64,000 bases of DNA from Pseudomonas sp. CFII64 (GCF_000416235.1 NZ_ATLO01000025.1:1-64000), one strand, 5' to 3'; counted from the stretch's first letter, positions 17,099-26,708 are shown. A program made the numbers and translations. Notes: generated by a model not told the origin, from the sequence alone.

Positions 17099-17822
17099 TC
17101 AGTTGATCCTGCTACCCGGTTGGGGTTTGGGCATTTCGCCGCTGGAGCCATTGGCCGCTGCCTTGCGTGGCCTGGACGAGCATCTGCGCGTGGAAATCGA
17201 GCCGCTGCCGGAGCTGGAAAGCAGCGATCCGCAGGAATGGCTCGATGAACTGGACGCCAATCTGCCGGACAACGCCTGGCTGGGCGGCTGGTCGTTGGGT
17301 GGCATGTTGGCCGCCGAACTGGCGGCGCGGCGCGGCGAGCGTTGCTGCGGGCTGGTGACGCTGGCGAGCAATACCTGTTTCGTGACGCGCGGCGCCTGGC
17401 CCAACGCTATGGCGGCGGGGGATTTCGACGCGTTCCTGGCCGGTTGCATTGACGATCCTGATGGCACGCTCAAGCGATTCAGTTTGTTGTGCGCCCAAGG
17501 TGCTGAAGATCCGCGCGGCATTTCGCGCCTGCTCAAGGCCGGCGCACCTCACGGTTCGACGAGTGCGCTGATCCACGGCCTGCAATTGCTGGAACAACTG
17601 GATACCCGCAGCGCCCTGCAGACATTTCGCGGCCCGCAGCTGCATCTGTTTGCCGGGCTTGATGCGTTCGTGCCCGCTGAAGCAGCGGGCGATTTGCTGG
17701 CGCTGTTACCTGACGTCGAAGTTGGCGTCATCGAGCAGGCCAGCCACGCTTTCCTCCTGGAAAATCCTCACGGTGTCGCGGCGGCGATCCAGGCGTTTTT
17801 ACATGAGTCCGGTGATGACTGA
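17091..17822 (+). CDS. bioH: Pimeloyl-ACP methyl ester esterase BioH
   Basis: A 243-residue alpha/beta hydrolase that frees pimeloyl-ACP from its methyl ester. The nucleophile elbow is GWSLGG (Ser68), followed by GLDAFVP with the Asp and ASHAFLL with the His. The start ATG 17091 ([12 protein letters not shown]) overlaps the end of bioF; an earlier in-frame ATG at 17034 lies deep in bioF and is not used. The 3' end overlaps bioC by 8 bp. Confidence 0.96.
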   Translation: MRDQLILLPGWGLGISPLEPLAAALRGLDEHLRVEIEPLPELESSDPQEWLDELDANLPDNAWLGGWSLGGMLAAELAARRGERCCGLVTLASNTCFVTRGAWPNAMAAGDFDAFLAGCIDDPDGTLKRFSLLCAQGAEDPRGISRLLKAGAPHGSTSALIHGLQLLEQLDTRSALQTFRGPQLHLFAGLDAFVPAEAAGDLLALLPDVEVGVIEQASHAFLLENPHGVAAAIQAFLHESGDD

Positions 17823-18627
17823 TTTATCCCATCCGAGGTTGCCGGGCGGTTTGCCTGACAAGCGCCAGGTAGCCGCATCGTTTTCCCGCGCGGCGGGCAG
17901 TTACGACAGCGTCGCCCAGTTGCAGCGCGACGTGGGCAGTGAGCTGCTGTCGCGTTTACCGCAGGATTTGCAGCCGCAACGCTGGCTCGATCTGGGCTGC
18001 GGCACCGGTTATTTCAGCCGGGCGTTGAGCGAAAAATTCCCCCAGGGCCACGGCGTGGCGCTGGATATTGCCGAAGGCATGTTGCGTCATGCACAGCCTT
18101 TGGGTGGTGCCGAACATTTTGTCGCTGGCGATGCCGAGCGCTTGCCGTTGCGCGATGCCAGCTGCGAGCTGATTTTCTCCAGTCTGGCGGTGCAGTGGTG
18201 CGCGGATTTTGCCGCAGTGCTCAGCGAAGCCAGGCGGGTGTTGCAGCCTGGCGGGGTGTTCGCTTTCGCCAGTCTGTGCGTCGGTACGCTGTATGAGCTG
18301 CGTGACAGCTGGCAAACGGTCGACGGTCTGGTGCACGTCAATCGCTTCCGGCAATTGCAGGATTATCAGCGGTTGTGCGAGTTGAGCGGGTTGCGCCTAA
18401 GCTCTCTGCAGGTGCAGCCGCATGTTCTGCATTACCCGGACGTTCGCAACCTGACCCACGAGCTGAAAGCCCTGGGCGCGCACAATCTCAATCCGGGCAG
18501 GCCAGGCGGCTTGACCGGCCGCGCGCGGATACTGGCGCTGATCGACGCTTACGAGCGCTTCCGTCAGCCCGAAGGCTTGCCGGCGACGTATCAGGTGGTT
18601 TACACCGTGCTGGAAAAAAGCCGGTGA
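17815..18627 (+). CDS. bioC: Malonyl-ACP O-methyltransferase BioC
   Basis: A 270-residue SAM methyltransferase that starts pimelate assembly by methylating malonyl-ACP. The SAM site [10 protein letters not shown] is at about residues 58-67. Start ATG 17815 (MTDLS) matches the family; an in-frame ATG at 17803 would add four residues. It overlaps bioH and is followed by bioD after about 28 bp. Confidence 0.95.
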   Translation: MTDLSHPRLPGGLPDKRQVAASFSRAAGSYDSVAQLQRDVGSELLSRLPQDLQPQRWLDLGCGTGYFSRALSEKFPQGHGVALDIAEGMLRHAQPLGGAEHFVAGDAERLPLRDASCELIFSSLAVQWCADFAAVLSEARRVLQPGGVFAFASLCVGTLYELRDSWQTVDGLVHVNRFRQLQDYQRLCELSGLRLSSLQVQPHVLHYPDVRNLTHELKALGAHNLNPGRPGGLTGRARILALIDAYERFRQPEGLPATYQVVYTVLEKSR

Positions 18628-18655
18628 ACTTAGGATGCAGCAGAGGAATGCCGAG

Positions 18656-19336
18656 ATGAGCCGTGCGTACTTCATCGCGGGAACCGATACCGATGTGGGT
18701 AAAACCACGGTCGCCGCTGGCCTGTTGTATGCCGCGCGACAGGCAGGATTGAGCACGGTAGCGGGCAAACCGGTTGCCTCCGGCAGCGCAGTGACGCCCA
18801 ATGGTTTGCGCAACGACGACGCGCTGGCGCTGCTGGCGCAATGCTCGGTCGCCGTGAGTTACGACGAGGTCAACCCCGTCGCCTTCGAACCCGCCATCGC
18901 TCCCCATCTGGCAGCGCGGGAGGCGGGCGTGGCGTTGACGGTGCAAGGGCTGCTTAAACCGATGCGTCTGCTGCTGGCGCGCAATGCCGATTTCAGCCTG
19001 ATCGAAGGCGCTGGCGGCTGGCGCGTGCCGTTGGCGGATCAGGCCAACCTGTCCGATCTTGCCGTCGCGCTGCAATTGCCGGTGATTCTGGTGGTTGGCG
19101 TGCGTCTGGGGTGCATTAATCACGCGCTGCTCAGCGCCGAGGCCATTGCCCAGGACGGGCTGCAACTGGCCGGTTGGGTCGCCAATATCGTCGACGCCAA
19201 AACCTCGCGCCTGGAAGAAAATCTCGCGACCCTCGCCGAACGCCTGCCCGCGCCCTGCCTGGGCCGCGTGCCCCGCCTGAAGAAACCCAGCGCCGAAGCG
19301 GTGGCGGAGTATCTGCATCTGGAGTTGCTGGATTAG
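18656..19336 (+). CDS. bioD: Dethiobiotin synthetase BioD
   Basis: A 226-residue P-loop enzyme that closes the ureido ring. The P-loop GTDTDVGKTT begins at about residue 9; KPVASG and EGAGGWRVP follow. ATG 18656 (MSRAYFIAG) was chosen over 18635 because the P-loop sits at its usual distance. Last gene of the biotin operon, convergent with the aldehyde dehydrogenase gene 35 bp on. Confidence 0.96.
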   Translation: MSRAYFIAGTDTDVGKTTVAAGLLYAARQAGLSTVAGKPVASGSAVTPNGLRNDDALALLAQCSVAVSYDEVNPVAFEPAIAPHLAAREAGVALTVQGLLKPMRLLLARNADFSLIEGAGGWRVPLADQANLSDLAVALQLPVILVVGVRLGCINHALLSAEAIAQDGLQLAGWVANIVDAKTSRLEENLATLAERLPAPCLGRVPRLKKPSAEAVAEYLHLELLD

Positions 19337-19371
19337 TCCTTCCTATTGCTACCGGATCTGTCGTCGCGGGT

Positions 19372-20844
19372 TCATTTCAAATACCAACCCCAAGGCTCTT
19401 CGCCGAGGTATTCGGTGATTTGTTTGACCTCCAGGTAATTGTCCAGACCCCATTGGCCCAGTTCGCGGCCGATGCCGCTGTGTTTCATGCCGCCCCAGGG
19501 CGCTTCGACGAAGGTCGGTTGTGAGCAGTTGACCCAGATGATCCCGGCGCGCAGCTGGTTGGCCACGCGGGTGGCGCGTTGTGGATCGGCGCTCATCACG
19601 GCGGCGGCAAGGCCGAAGCGGCTGGCGTTGGCCATTTGCAGCGCTTGCTGTTCATGCTTGAAGCGTTTGATGCACAGCACCGGGCCAAAGATTTCTTCGC
19701 GCCAGACGATGCTGTTTTCGGCCGGCTCGTCGAAAATTGCCGGCTCCATGAAATAACCCTGCGCCAGATGCTTTGGACGTTTGCCGCCGGTCAGCAGCTT
19801 CGCGCCGCTGGCCTGGCCTTGGTCGATAAAGCCCAGCACCTTCTCGTATTGGCTCTTGCTCACCAGCGGGCCTAGCAACACGCCCGGTTCCATGCCGGGG
19901 CCGATGGTGATTTTGCGTGTCTCCTCGACCAGTTTTTCGATGAGGCGCGGCGCGATGTTTTCCTGAACCAACAAGCGCGACGTGGCGCTGCACACCTGGC
20001 CCTGATTCCAGAAAATCCCGAACAGAATCCATTCCACCGCCGCCTCGACATCCGCGTCATCAAACACGATGAACGCCGATTTGCCGCCCAGCTCCAGGCT
20101 GATGTTCTTGATGTCGCTGGCCGCCGCCGACATGATTTTCGCCCCGGTGGGCACGCTGCCGGTGAAGGCCAGTTTGTCGACGCCGGGATGCAGCGTCAGC
20201 GGGCTTCCTGCATCACTGCCCAGCCCGGTGACGACGTTAAGTACGCCAGCGGGCAAACCGATGCGGTCGGCGGCGGCGGCCAGTTCCAGAGCGGTCAGCG
20301 GCGTCAGTTCCGACGGTTTCAACACCACGGTTGCGCCAGCGGCCAGCGCGGGAGCGACTTTCCAGGCGGCCATCAGCAGCGGGTAATTCCACGGAATGAT
20401 CTGCCCGGCGACGCCAATCGGCTCAAGGCGCGTGCGACAGCGAAAACGCGCGTCCGGCAACGCGAGCGGCTGATCCTGCCGGCCGTCCAGCTCCCGCGCG
20501 AGGCCTGCGTAATAGCGAAAACAGCCAATCGCGTCGGCGATGTCCCATTGCGCTTCGGGCAGCGGCTTGCCGTTATCGCTGACCTCCAGCCGGGCGATGC
20601 TGTCCTGACTGTTTTGCAGCTCGTCGGCCAGGGTTTCCAGCCACACCGCACGCTCGGCGCCGCTGCTCTGGCTCCAGCCACTGTCGAATGCCCGACGTGC
20701 AGCGCGCACCGCATGATCGATATCTTCCTCGGTGCCTGCCGCGACCCGTTGCAACGTCTGCTCGGTCGCCGGATCGATGACATCCAGATAACCGCCCAGG
20801 TCCGGGCTGACCCACTCGCCGTTGATGTACAACTGATCACGCAT
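19372..20844 (-). CDS. Aldehyde dehydrogenase, betaine/omega-aminoaldehyde type
   Basis: A 490-residue NAD-dependent ALDH. The general base is E251 in LELGGKS and the nucleophile C285 in NQGQVCSA; IIPWNYP is the cofactor loop. The ending WGWYLK and overall sequence resemble the ALDH10-like betaine and aminoaldehyde dehydrogenases. As last gene of a polyamine-type ABC cluster it probably oxidises an aminoaldehyde such as 4-aminobutanal or 3-aminopropanal; betaine aldehyde cannot be excluded. It overlaps the preceding permease gene by 8 bp. Confidence 0.9.
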   Translation of the reverse strand: MRDQLYINGEWVSPDLGGYLDVIDPATEQTLQRVAAGTEEDIDHAVRAARRAFDSGWSQSSGAERAVWLETLADELQNSQDSIARLEVSDNGKPLPEAQWDIADAIGCFRYYAGLARELDGRQDQPLALPDARFRCRTRLEPIGVAGQIIPWNYPLLMAAWKVAPALAAGATVVLKPSELTPLTALELAAAADRIGLPAGVLNVVTGLGSDAGSPLTLHPGVDKLAFTGSVPTGAKIMSAAASDIKNISLELGGKSAFIVFDDADVEAAVEWILFGIFWNQGQVCSATSRLLVQENIAPRLIEKLVEETRKITIGPGMEPGVLLGPLVSKSQYEKVLGFIDQGQASGAKLLTGGKRPKHLAQGYFMEPAIFDEPAENSIVWREEIFGPVLCIKRFKHEQQALQMANASRFGLAAAVMSADPQRATRVANQLRAGIIWVNCSQPTFVEAPWGGMKHSGIGRELGQWGLDNYLEVKQITEYLGEEPWGWYLK

Positions 20845-21655
20845 GTGAGGCTCCTGTGCGACGGTTCTGCAAGTAACGGGAAGTGAACAGCAGGGCCAGC
20901 GACACGCAGATGATCACCGTGGAAACCGCGTTGATCTCAGGCGTCACGCCCCGGCGGATCGAGGAAAAGATGTAGATCGGCAAGGTGGTTTCCGGGCCGG
21001 CGACAAAGAACGCGATGATGAAATCGTCGAAGCTGAAGGTGAACGCCAGCAGGAAGCCGGCCAGGATCGCCGGAGTGATTTGCGGCAAGGTCACGCGCCA
21101 GAAGGTTTCCAGCGGCGGTGCATACAAGTCGGCGGAGGCTTCCTGCAACGCTTTGTCCAGCGAATCCACCCGGCTGCGCACGATGACCATGACCAGCGCC
21201 ATGGTGAACAACGAATGCGCGGCGATCACCGTGAAGAAGCCCATGTTCAGGCGCGGCATGCCCGGAATAAGGCTGGCGAGCAACGGGTTGAGGACATCGA
21301 ACAGACTGATGAAGGCGATCAGCGTCGAGATGCCGATGACGATGCCGGGAATGATGATCGAGCAATAGGTCAGCACGTCGAACAGAAGGCGGACCTTGCG
21401 TCCGGCGCGTTGTAGGCCGAACACCGCCAAGGTGCCGAACAACGTCGCCAGCACCGCCGAACAGGTGGCGATCATCGCGCTGTTGCCCAACGCTTCCATG
21501 ATGAACGGGTTGCTGAACGCGCGGCCGAACCACTGCACCGAGCAGCATTCGAAGGCCAGCCCGCTGCGCCCGGCGTTGAAACTGAACAGCATGATCAGCG
21601 CAATCGGCGCGTACAGGAACAGGTACAGCGAGGTGGAATAGCTGCGTAGCCACAT
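20837..21655 (-). CDS. Polyamine-type ABC permease (PotC/PotI-like)
   Basis: A 272-residue permease with about six membrane segments and the EAA loop LQEASADLYAPPLETFWRVT. The start ATG 21655 (MWLRSYS) was chosen because GGAG lies 9 bp upstream; an in-frame ATG at 21670 lacks a ribosome site. It follows the first permease with no room for a promoter. Confidence 0.9.
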   Translation of the reverse strand: MWLRSYSTSLYLFLYAPIALIMLFSFNAGRSGLAFECCSVQWFGRAFSNPFIMEALGNSAMIATCSAVLATLFGTLAVFGLQRAGRKVRLLFDVLTYCSIIIPGIVIGISTLIAFISLFDVLNPLLASLIPGMPRLNMGFFTVIAAHSLFTMALVMVIVRSRVDSLDKALQEASADLYAPPLETFWRVTLPQITPAILAGFLLAFTFSFDDFIIAFFVAGPETTLPIYIFSSIRRGVTPEINAVSTVIICVSLALLFTSRYLQNRRTGASHA

Positions 21656-21656
21656 G

Positions 21657-22589
21657 TCACAAGGCTCCATCGCCGGGGGTGCCGCCGTAGCGTTTCACCA
21701 GTTTCAGGTAGACGCCGATGATCGCCAGCATGATGGCCACCAGCGTCATCGCCAGAGCGCTACCAAACGGCCAGTTGCGCGATTGCAGGAACAGGTCGAC
21801 CAGTGCATTGCCGACGAAGAACACTTTGCCGCCGCCGAGAATCGCCGGGATCAGGAACTCGCCCATCAACAGGATGAACACCAGCATGACCCCGGTGATG
21901 ATTCCCGGTGCCGACAGCGGCAAGGTGATGCGCCGAAAGCTTTCGAACGCGCTGGCGCCCAGATCGGCGGAGGCTTCGAGCAGGCGTTTGTCGAGTTTTT
22001 CCAGGCTGACATAGATCGGGAACACCATCAGCGGCAAGTAGCCATAGACGATGCCGATCAACACCGCCGTCGGCGTGTTGATCAAGCGCACGCCGTCCAG
22101 CCCGAGGCTGGCGAGCATGGCCGGAATGCCTTTGCCGCTGAGGATGAAAATCCACGCGTAGGTGCGAATCAGGAAGCTGGTCCAGAACGGCACGATCACC
22201 AGCGTCAACAGCAGCGCGCGATTCTTGCCGGCGCGCACCGCCAGGAAATAGGCCAGCGGATACGCTGCCAGTAAACACACCAGCGTCCCCAGCGGCGCCA
22301 TTGTCAGCGTATTGCTGAACGCAGCGGCCCGGGAACTCAGGTTTAAGTAGTTGGCGAGCGTCAGGCCGCCGGCATAACCGCCGACAGCACTGCGCTCACC
22401 AAAGCTGAACACCAGAATGATCAACAGCGGCATCACCAACAGCAGCAAGAACCACAGGGTCGACGGCAGCAACATCAGCATCGTGATGCGTCGCCGCAGA
22501 CTGCGGCGTTTGCCCTCGGCCTGGGCGAGTTGCGCAGGCGAGGCGTCGGCTTCATCAAGAAGCGTTTCGGATGAGGCAACGGCGTTCAT
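21657..22589 (-). CDS. Polyamine-type ABC permease (PotB/PotH-like)
   Basis: A 310-residue permease with a basic cytoplasmic N-terminus of about 35 residues, about six membrane segments and the EAA loop LLEASADLGASAFESFRRIT. The start at 22589 (MNAVASS) has AAGGA 7 bp upstream; 22610 is the alternative. It forms the channel with the next permease. Confidence 0.9.
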   Translation of the reverse strand: MNAVASSETLLDEADASPAQLAQAEGKRRSLRRRITMLMLLPSTLWFLLLLVMPLLIILVFSFGERSAVGGYAGGLTLANYLNLSSRAAAFSNTLTMAPLGTLVCLLAAYPLAYFLAVRAGKNRALLLTLVIVPFWTSFLIRTYAWIFILSGKGIPAMLASLGLDGVRLINTPTAVLIGIVYGYLPLMVFPIYVSLEKLDKRLLEASADLGASAFESFRRITLPLSAPGIITGVMLVFILLMGEFLIPAILGGGKVFFVGNALVDLFLQSRNWPFGSALAMTLVAIMLAIIGVYLKLVKRYGGTPGDGAL

Positions 22590-22619
22590 GGACGGGTCCT
22601 TGCTGCGCATGGCGAGGGA

Positions 22620-23771
22620 TCAGGCGGATTTGAAACGGGCCATCAATTCGGCGCGCAACGGGCTGGTCAGCGTTGCTGCTGCACCGAACTCCAGCGGGCT
22701 CAACTGCTCGGCGGCCGGGTACATGATCGGATCGCTGAGCATCGCCGTGGGCAGCAGGGCATCGACGCGCTTGTCGCCGCTCGGATAACCGTGGCTCAAC
22801 ACTTCGAGCTTGTTGTGCTGCGGATCGAGCAGGTAATTGATGAAGGCATACGCTGCATCACGGTGCTCGGCGCCTTTGGGAATGGCGAAGAAATCGCTCC
22901 ACAATTCGCCGCCTTCCTTGCCCAGCGCGTATTGCATGGTCGGGATGTCGCGGTGCAACTGCGAGGCATCGCCGGTCCACGACATGGCCAGAACCGCGTC
23001 GCCACTGCGCATCGACGGCTGAATGTCGGAGTTGATCGCGAACAGGTGTGGCTTGACCTCGATCAGCAGTTTTTCCGCGTCGGCCAACTCCTTCGGATCA
23101 AGGGAGTTGAAGCTGTAGCCAAATGATTTCAGCGCATTGCCGATGGCGGTCAACTGGTAGTCGTGAATCATGGTGCGGCCGCTGCCTTCACCTTGCGCCA
23201 GCGCCCAGAACTCTTTCCATGAGGTCGGTTTGGCCTTGAGCTTGGCGCTGTCGTAGGCCATGCCGGTGGTGCCCCAGTTTTTCGGCACGGCGTAGACCTT
23301 GCCGTCGACGGTGCCCTGCGCCATGAATTTTTCCTGGAAGGCTTTAGGGTCGAAATTGGGGATGCGCGACAGGTCCAGCGGTTCGATCAAACCCAGTTTC
23401 ACGTAGGTGCTGATGGTGTAGTTGGTCGGCACCATCACGTCCCAACCGCTGCCGCCGGCCTGCAACTTGGCGAGCATTTCTTCGTTGGAACCGAACACGC
23501 TCATGGCCACGCGAGCGCCGGTGGTTTTGGCGAAGGCATCCAGATTGTCCTGGCTGTGGTAATTGGGCCAGGTCGCCAGGCCGAGACGATCACCAATATT
23601 CTTTTCCGCCGCGCCTGCGCTGGAATCCCTGGTGCCCATCAACAAGCCAGGCATGTTGGTGGCGACCACGGCGGCGGCGACGCCCAGACCGGTGCGCCCG
23701 AGAAATTCGCGACGACTGATCGAGCCGTTCTGCCAGCTGCGCATCGTCTTGATAAAAGTCTTCTGGTCCAT
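22620..23771 (-). CDS. Polyamine-type periplasmic binding protein, Tat-exported
   Basis: A 383-residue PotD/PotF-type binding protein. Unusually for the family it carries a twin-arginine motif, SRREFLGRTG at about residues 19-28, followed by a hydrophobic stretch, so it is probably exported folded. The mature part has the spermidine/putrescine-binding style (LATWPNYHSQDNLDAF, VPTNYTISTYVKLGLIEPLD). The ligand cannot be read from sequence; a polyamine or related amine is likely from the neighbours. Confidence 0.9.
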   Translation of the reverse strand: MDQKTFIKTMRSWQNGSISRREFLGRTGLGVAAAVVATNMPGLLMGTRDSSAGAAEKNIGDRLGLATWPNYHSQDNLDAFAKTTGARVAMSVFGSNEEMLAKLQAGGSGWDVMVPTNYTISTYVKLGLIEPLDLSRIPNFDPKAFQEKFMAQGTVDGKVYAVPKNWGTTGMAYDSAKLKAKPTSWKEFWALAQGEGSGRTMIHDYQLTAIGNALKSFGYSFNSLDPKELADAEKLLIEVKPHLFAINSDIQPSMRSGDAVLAMSWTGDASQLHRDIPTMQYALGKEGGELWSDFFAIPKGAEHRDAAYAFINYLLDPQHNKLEVLSHGYPSGDKRVDALLPTAMLSDPIMYPAAEQLSPLEFGAAATLTSPLRAELMARFKSA

Positions 23772-23825
23772 GGCAATCTCCCGGTCTGAGGTATGTTCGA
23801 AAGTGAGTAGCGGTGTGTGATGCGG

Positions 23826-24959
23826 CTACAAAGCCATGGCCAGGCCGCTGGCGTTATCCCAGCCGACGCGCACTGCGGCGCCGTGTTCAAAACCGCCGAA
23901 ATCGGTGCCCGGACCGGCTTGACCCAGATGGCGCGGCACCCGCACGCAGACGATGCCGAACGGCTCGGTGCGCACCCGGTATTCAGTAAGGTTGCCCAGA
24001 TAAATCCGGTCCTCGACGCAGCCGTTCAGCGTCACGTCGCGGGCCAGCAGACCGTTAGGCGCGGCAATGCTGATCAGTTCCGGTCGCACCGCGATGCAGC
24101 CCGGTGTGTTGGCGCTCAGCGCCAGGCCGGTCGGGGTTTGCGGACTGGTCAGTTCGAGGCCCTGATCGGTGCGCAAGACCACCGAGTTGCCAGTCAAATG
24201 CCGGACTGTGCCGTTGAACAGATTGGATTCGCCGATGAAGTCCGCCACGTAACGATTGGCCGGCGCTTCGTAGAGTTGTTCCGGGGTCGCGGTCTGGATG
24301 ATCGAGCCGCTGTGCATCACGCTGATGCTGTCGCTCATGGACAGCGCTTCTTCCTGGTCGTGAGTCACCAACACAAAGGTAATCCCCACTTCCCGCTGCA
24401 AGCGCAGCAGCTCCGACTGCATTTCCTTGCGCAGCTTGCGATCCAGCGCGGCCAGCGGTTCGTCCAGCAGCAACACTGTGGGCTTGTTGACCAACGCGCG
24501 GGCCAGCGCCACCCGCTGTTGCTGGCCGCCGGACAACTCGCTGGGCTTGCGATGCCCGAGGCCATTGAGGCGCACCATCTCCAGGGCTTCATCCGCCAGA
24601 CGACGTTGCTCTTTCTTGTCCGGGCGTGGGTTTCTGTAGCGCAGGCCGTAGGCAATGTTCTCGGCGACGGTCATGTGCGGGAACAACGCGTAATGCTGGA
24701 ACACCATGTTCACCGGACGCTGAAAAGCCGGCACGCCCGCAACGTTCTTGCCCGCCAGCAACACTTCGCCGGAACTGGGCTGATCGAAACCGGCAATCAT
24801 CCGCAACGTGGTGGTCTTGCCGCAGCCGGAGCCGCCCAGAAACGAATGAAAGGTACCGCGCCGCACCTGAAAACTCAGGTCGTTGACGGCTTTCAGATTG
24901 CCGTAGAGCTTTTCTACGTGGCGGAACTCGATATCGTTGGCGTGGCTGTTGTCACTCAT
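23826..24959 (-). CDS. Polyamine-type ABC ATP-binding protein (PotA-like)
   Basis: A 377-residue ATPase. Walker A is GGSGCGKTT, the signature LSGGQQQR, Walker B LLLDEPLAALD, with a C-terminal TOBE domain from about residue 270. The ATG at 24959 (MSDNSHANDIEF) was chosen over the upstream TTG at 25010 because similarity starts there. It is the first transporter gene; an inverted repeat (25039-25054) lies 80 bp upstream. Confidence 0.92.
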   Translation of the reverse strand: MSDNSHANDIEFRHVEKLYGNLKAVNDLSFQVRRGTFHSFLGGSGCGKTTTLRMIAGFDQPSSGEVLLAGKNVAGVPAFQRPVNMVFQHYALFPHMTVAENIAYGLRYRNPRPDKKEQRRLADEALEMVRLNGLGHRKPSELSGGQQQRVALARALVNKPTVLLLDEPLAALDRKLRKEMQSELLRLQREVGITFVLVTHDQEEALSMSDSISVMHSGSIIQTATPEQLYEAPANRYVADFIGESNLFNGTVRHLTGNSVVLRTDQGLELTSPQTPTGLALSANTPGCIAVRPELISIAAPNGLLARDVTLNGCVEDRIYLGNLTEYRVRTEPFGIVCVRVPRHLGQAGPGTDFGGFEHGAAVRVGWDNASGLAMAL

Positions 24960-25038
24960 CGTCGGCGCTCGCGTGATTTCCAGTGCATCGGTCTCTGCAA
25001 TGGCGATCAAACTAGCAACCGGGGTTTTGCACTGTATA

Positions 25039-25054
25039 TATCCCTTGGGGGATA
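25039..25054. promoter_or_regulatory. Inverted repeat TATCCC-TTGG-GGGATA, candidate operator
   Basis: Perfect 6-bp arms around a 4-bp centre, 80 bp upstream of the ATPase start. It is a plausible site for the adjacent LuxR-type regulator. No other strong symmetric site was seen in the gap 24960-25256, which otherwise holds a REPIN. Confidence 0.45.
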
Positions 25055-25096
25055 GAGGCGCCGGGATTTAAATTCGACGCGAGACCAACACCGGAT

Positions 25097-25191
25097 CCGT
25101 AGGACCGGCTTTAGCCGGGAGGGCGCAAGGGCTGACGACGGATCTGCTGCGGATGTATCGGACTCCTCCCGGCTAAAGCCGGTCCTACGGG
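25097..25191. repeat. REPIN between LuxR gene and ABC genes
   Basis: Inverted units gtaggaccggctttagccgg and ccggctaaagccggtcctac with about 40 bp between. Two more degenerate ggtcctacgg-like stubs follow to 25232. Confidence 0.85.
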
Positions 25192-25256
25192 GTGTTAGCC
25201 AATCCTACGGGAAGTTAGCCAGTCCTATGGGGCGGTGTTCCGTAGTTACAGGCGTA

Positions 25257-26066
25257 CTACCCCGTCGCCGCCATCTCCGGCCCGGCCAGCTCGCGAATGA
25301 ACAGCCCAAGCAGCTCCGACTGGCTGCAGATACCCAGCTTGGCGTAGATATTCTTGCGGTGGATTTTCACGGTGCCGGGGCTGATCGACAGTTGCTCGGC
25401 CACCGAGGCGCTGGAGTGGCCGCGCAGCAGCAGGCGGACGATTTCCTGTTCGCGACCGGTCAGGATATGCGCGCCGAAATGATCGAATGCGGCGTGGATC
25501 TTGAAGTCCAGATCCTGCGCCGGACGCGGCTTGTCGGCATGGAACTGGCTCCACGCCTCGCCGATGATTTGCTCGACGATGGGTTGCGCACAGTCCATCA
25601 ACTGCAATTCGTCACGGCTGAAAGCGCAGCTGGACGTGGCGCGCATCAGCGACAACACCGCCGTGGTGTCGTCGCCCAGGTCGACAAAAAACGCCACTTC
25701 TTCGGCCAGACCGGTCTGCTGGTAATACGCCAGGTAATACTCGCTCAGGTAGAAGTGGTCGGGCGCGAACTGCCGCAAGCGCCACAGGCCGGGCGGTTGG
25801 CGGCGAGTGCAGGCCAGATAGAACGGGTCGAGCAGGTAAGGCCCGCATTGGTAGTCATCGACATAGATCTTGCGCTTGTCAGGCGTGAAGGTATCGAACA
25901 AAGCCAGCGGCCGGTGATTGCCCTGATACACGAACAGCACGAAATGGTCGACCGGGCATATGTGCTTCAGCCATTGGCTCAAGCCACTCAGCCGCGCAGC
26001 CCCCATCGGCAGATCGAGGAGGTGGGCGATGCCGGTGGTCCAGTGTTTGAGTTCCTTTGGGCGCAT
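25257..26066 (-). CDS. LuxR-family transcriptional regulator
   Basis: A 269-residue regulator. The C-terminal LuxR HTH is HILTGREQEIVRLLLRGHSS followed by VAEQLSISPGTVKIHRKNIY, at about residues 200-245. The N-terminal 190 residues are not the autoinducer domain that I would recognise; they look like the unnamed sensor of Pseudomonas LuxR solos beside amine-use genes. Start 26066 (MRPKELKHW) has no clear ribosome site, and a GTG at 26138 is possible. It probably controls the ABC/ALDH operon just downstream on the same strand. Confidence 0.85.
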   Translation of the reverse strand: MRPKELKHWTTGIAHLLDLPMGAARLSGLSQWLKHICPVDHFVLFVYQGNHRPLALFDTFTPDKRKIYVDDYQCGPYLLDPFYLACTRRQPPGLWRLRQFAPDHFYLSEYYLAYYQQTGLAEEVAFFVDLGDDTTAVLSLMRATSSCAFSRDELQLMDCAQPIVEQIIGEAWSQFHADKPRPAQDLDFKIHAAFDHFGAHILTGREQEIVRLLLRGHSSASVAEQLSISPGTVKIHRKNIYAKLGICSQSELLGLFIRELAGPEMAATG

Positions 26067-26400
26067 GGGAGGTCTTGGGTCGGCCGAATCCACTGAAGGA
26101 GGTTGAGGAAATAATGCAGGATGTGCGCCACTGCACACATTTTGACCATCGTCGCCACGGGCGCCTGCGTAGACTAGGTATAGCCTGATTCGAGCGCGCT
26201 GCGTGGTGCACCGTTTTCAGGCGAATGAGCACCGGGCTGTCACTCTCTGCCACGCTTGGTAACATTTGCGCGCTTGAGTTGGAGCATGCCAAGACTCAGT
26301 CTATGAGGCGGCGAAGTGCCATTAGTCTGATTGTCAGGCTATTTGCCAGCTTTACTGCTTCAATAGCAGGTGTTCGTTATCAGAACAGGAGGATCGACAC
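26067..26400. other. Divergent promoter region, no gene seen
   Basis: 334 bp between the LuxR gene and the mini rod-like protein. I see no coding sequence or repeat. A strong AGGAGG ribosome site (about 26390) serves the plus-strand gene. Confidence 0.5.
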
Positions 26401-26697
26401 ATGCAAATCACCATGAACAACACGTTGTATCCAGGCCTCAGCGCGATGCAGGTCGGGCAATCTCGTGTCGATCAAGCGGCCACTCAGATCGCCAGCAGCA
26501 ATATCGAAGTCTCCGGCAGAAGCCAGTCTTCGGATTTCCAGCTGGAAAATCTGCGTTCCGTCGATCGTTCCCAGCGCAGCGAGCTGCCTGCCAACATCGT
26601 CGAGCTTGAGTCCGCCAAGTCCCAGTTTCAAGCGGGCGCAGCGGTGCAAAAAGCCAGCGACGAAGCCCTTGGTACCCTGATCGATACTTACGCCTGA
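26401..26697 (+). CDS. Mini flagellar rod/hook-like protein
   Basis: A 98-residue protein made only of two helical ends. The N-terminus (YPGLSAMQVGQSRVDQAATQ, then IASSNIEV) resembles the rod-protein motif ending ANNIAN. The C-terminus (ANIVELESAKSQFQAGAAVQ, then KASDEALGTLIDTYA) resembles the terminal helix of FlgC/FlgG/FlgE. The large middle domain of true rod or hook proteins is absent. Similar short proteins exist in other Pseudomonas and are often labelled FlgE-like. No other flagellar gene is in the window. Strong ribosome site AGGAGG 9 bp upstream; a hairpin follows the stop. Confidence 0.8.
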   Translation: MQITMNNTLYPGLSAMQVGQSRVDQAATQIASSNIEVSGRSQSSDFQLENLRSVDRSQRSELPANIVELESAKSQFQAGAAVQKASDEALGTLIDTYA

Positions 26698-26708
26698 TCG
26701 ACCCTTCT

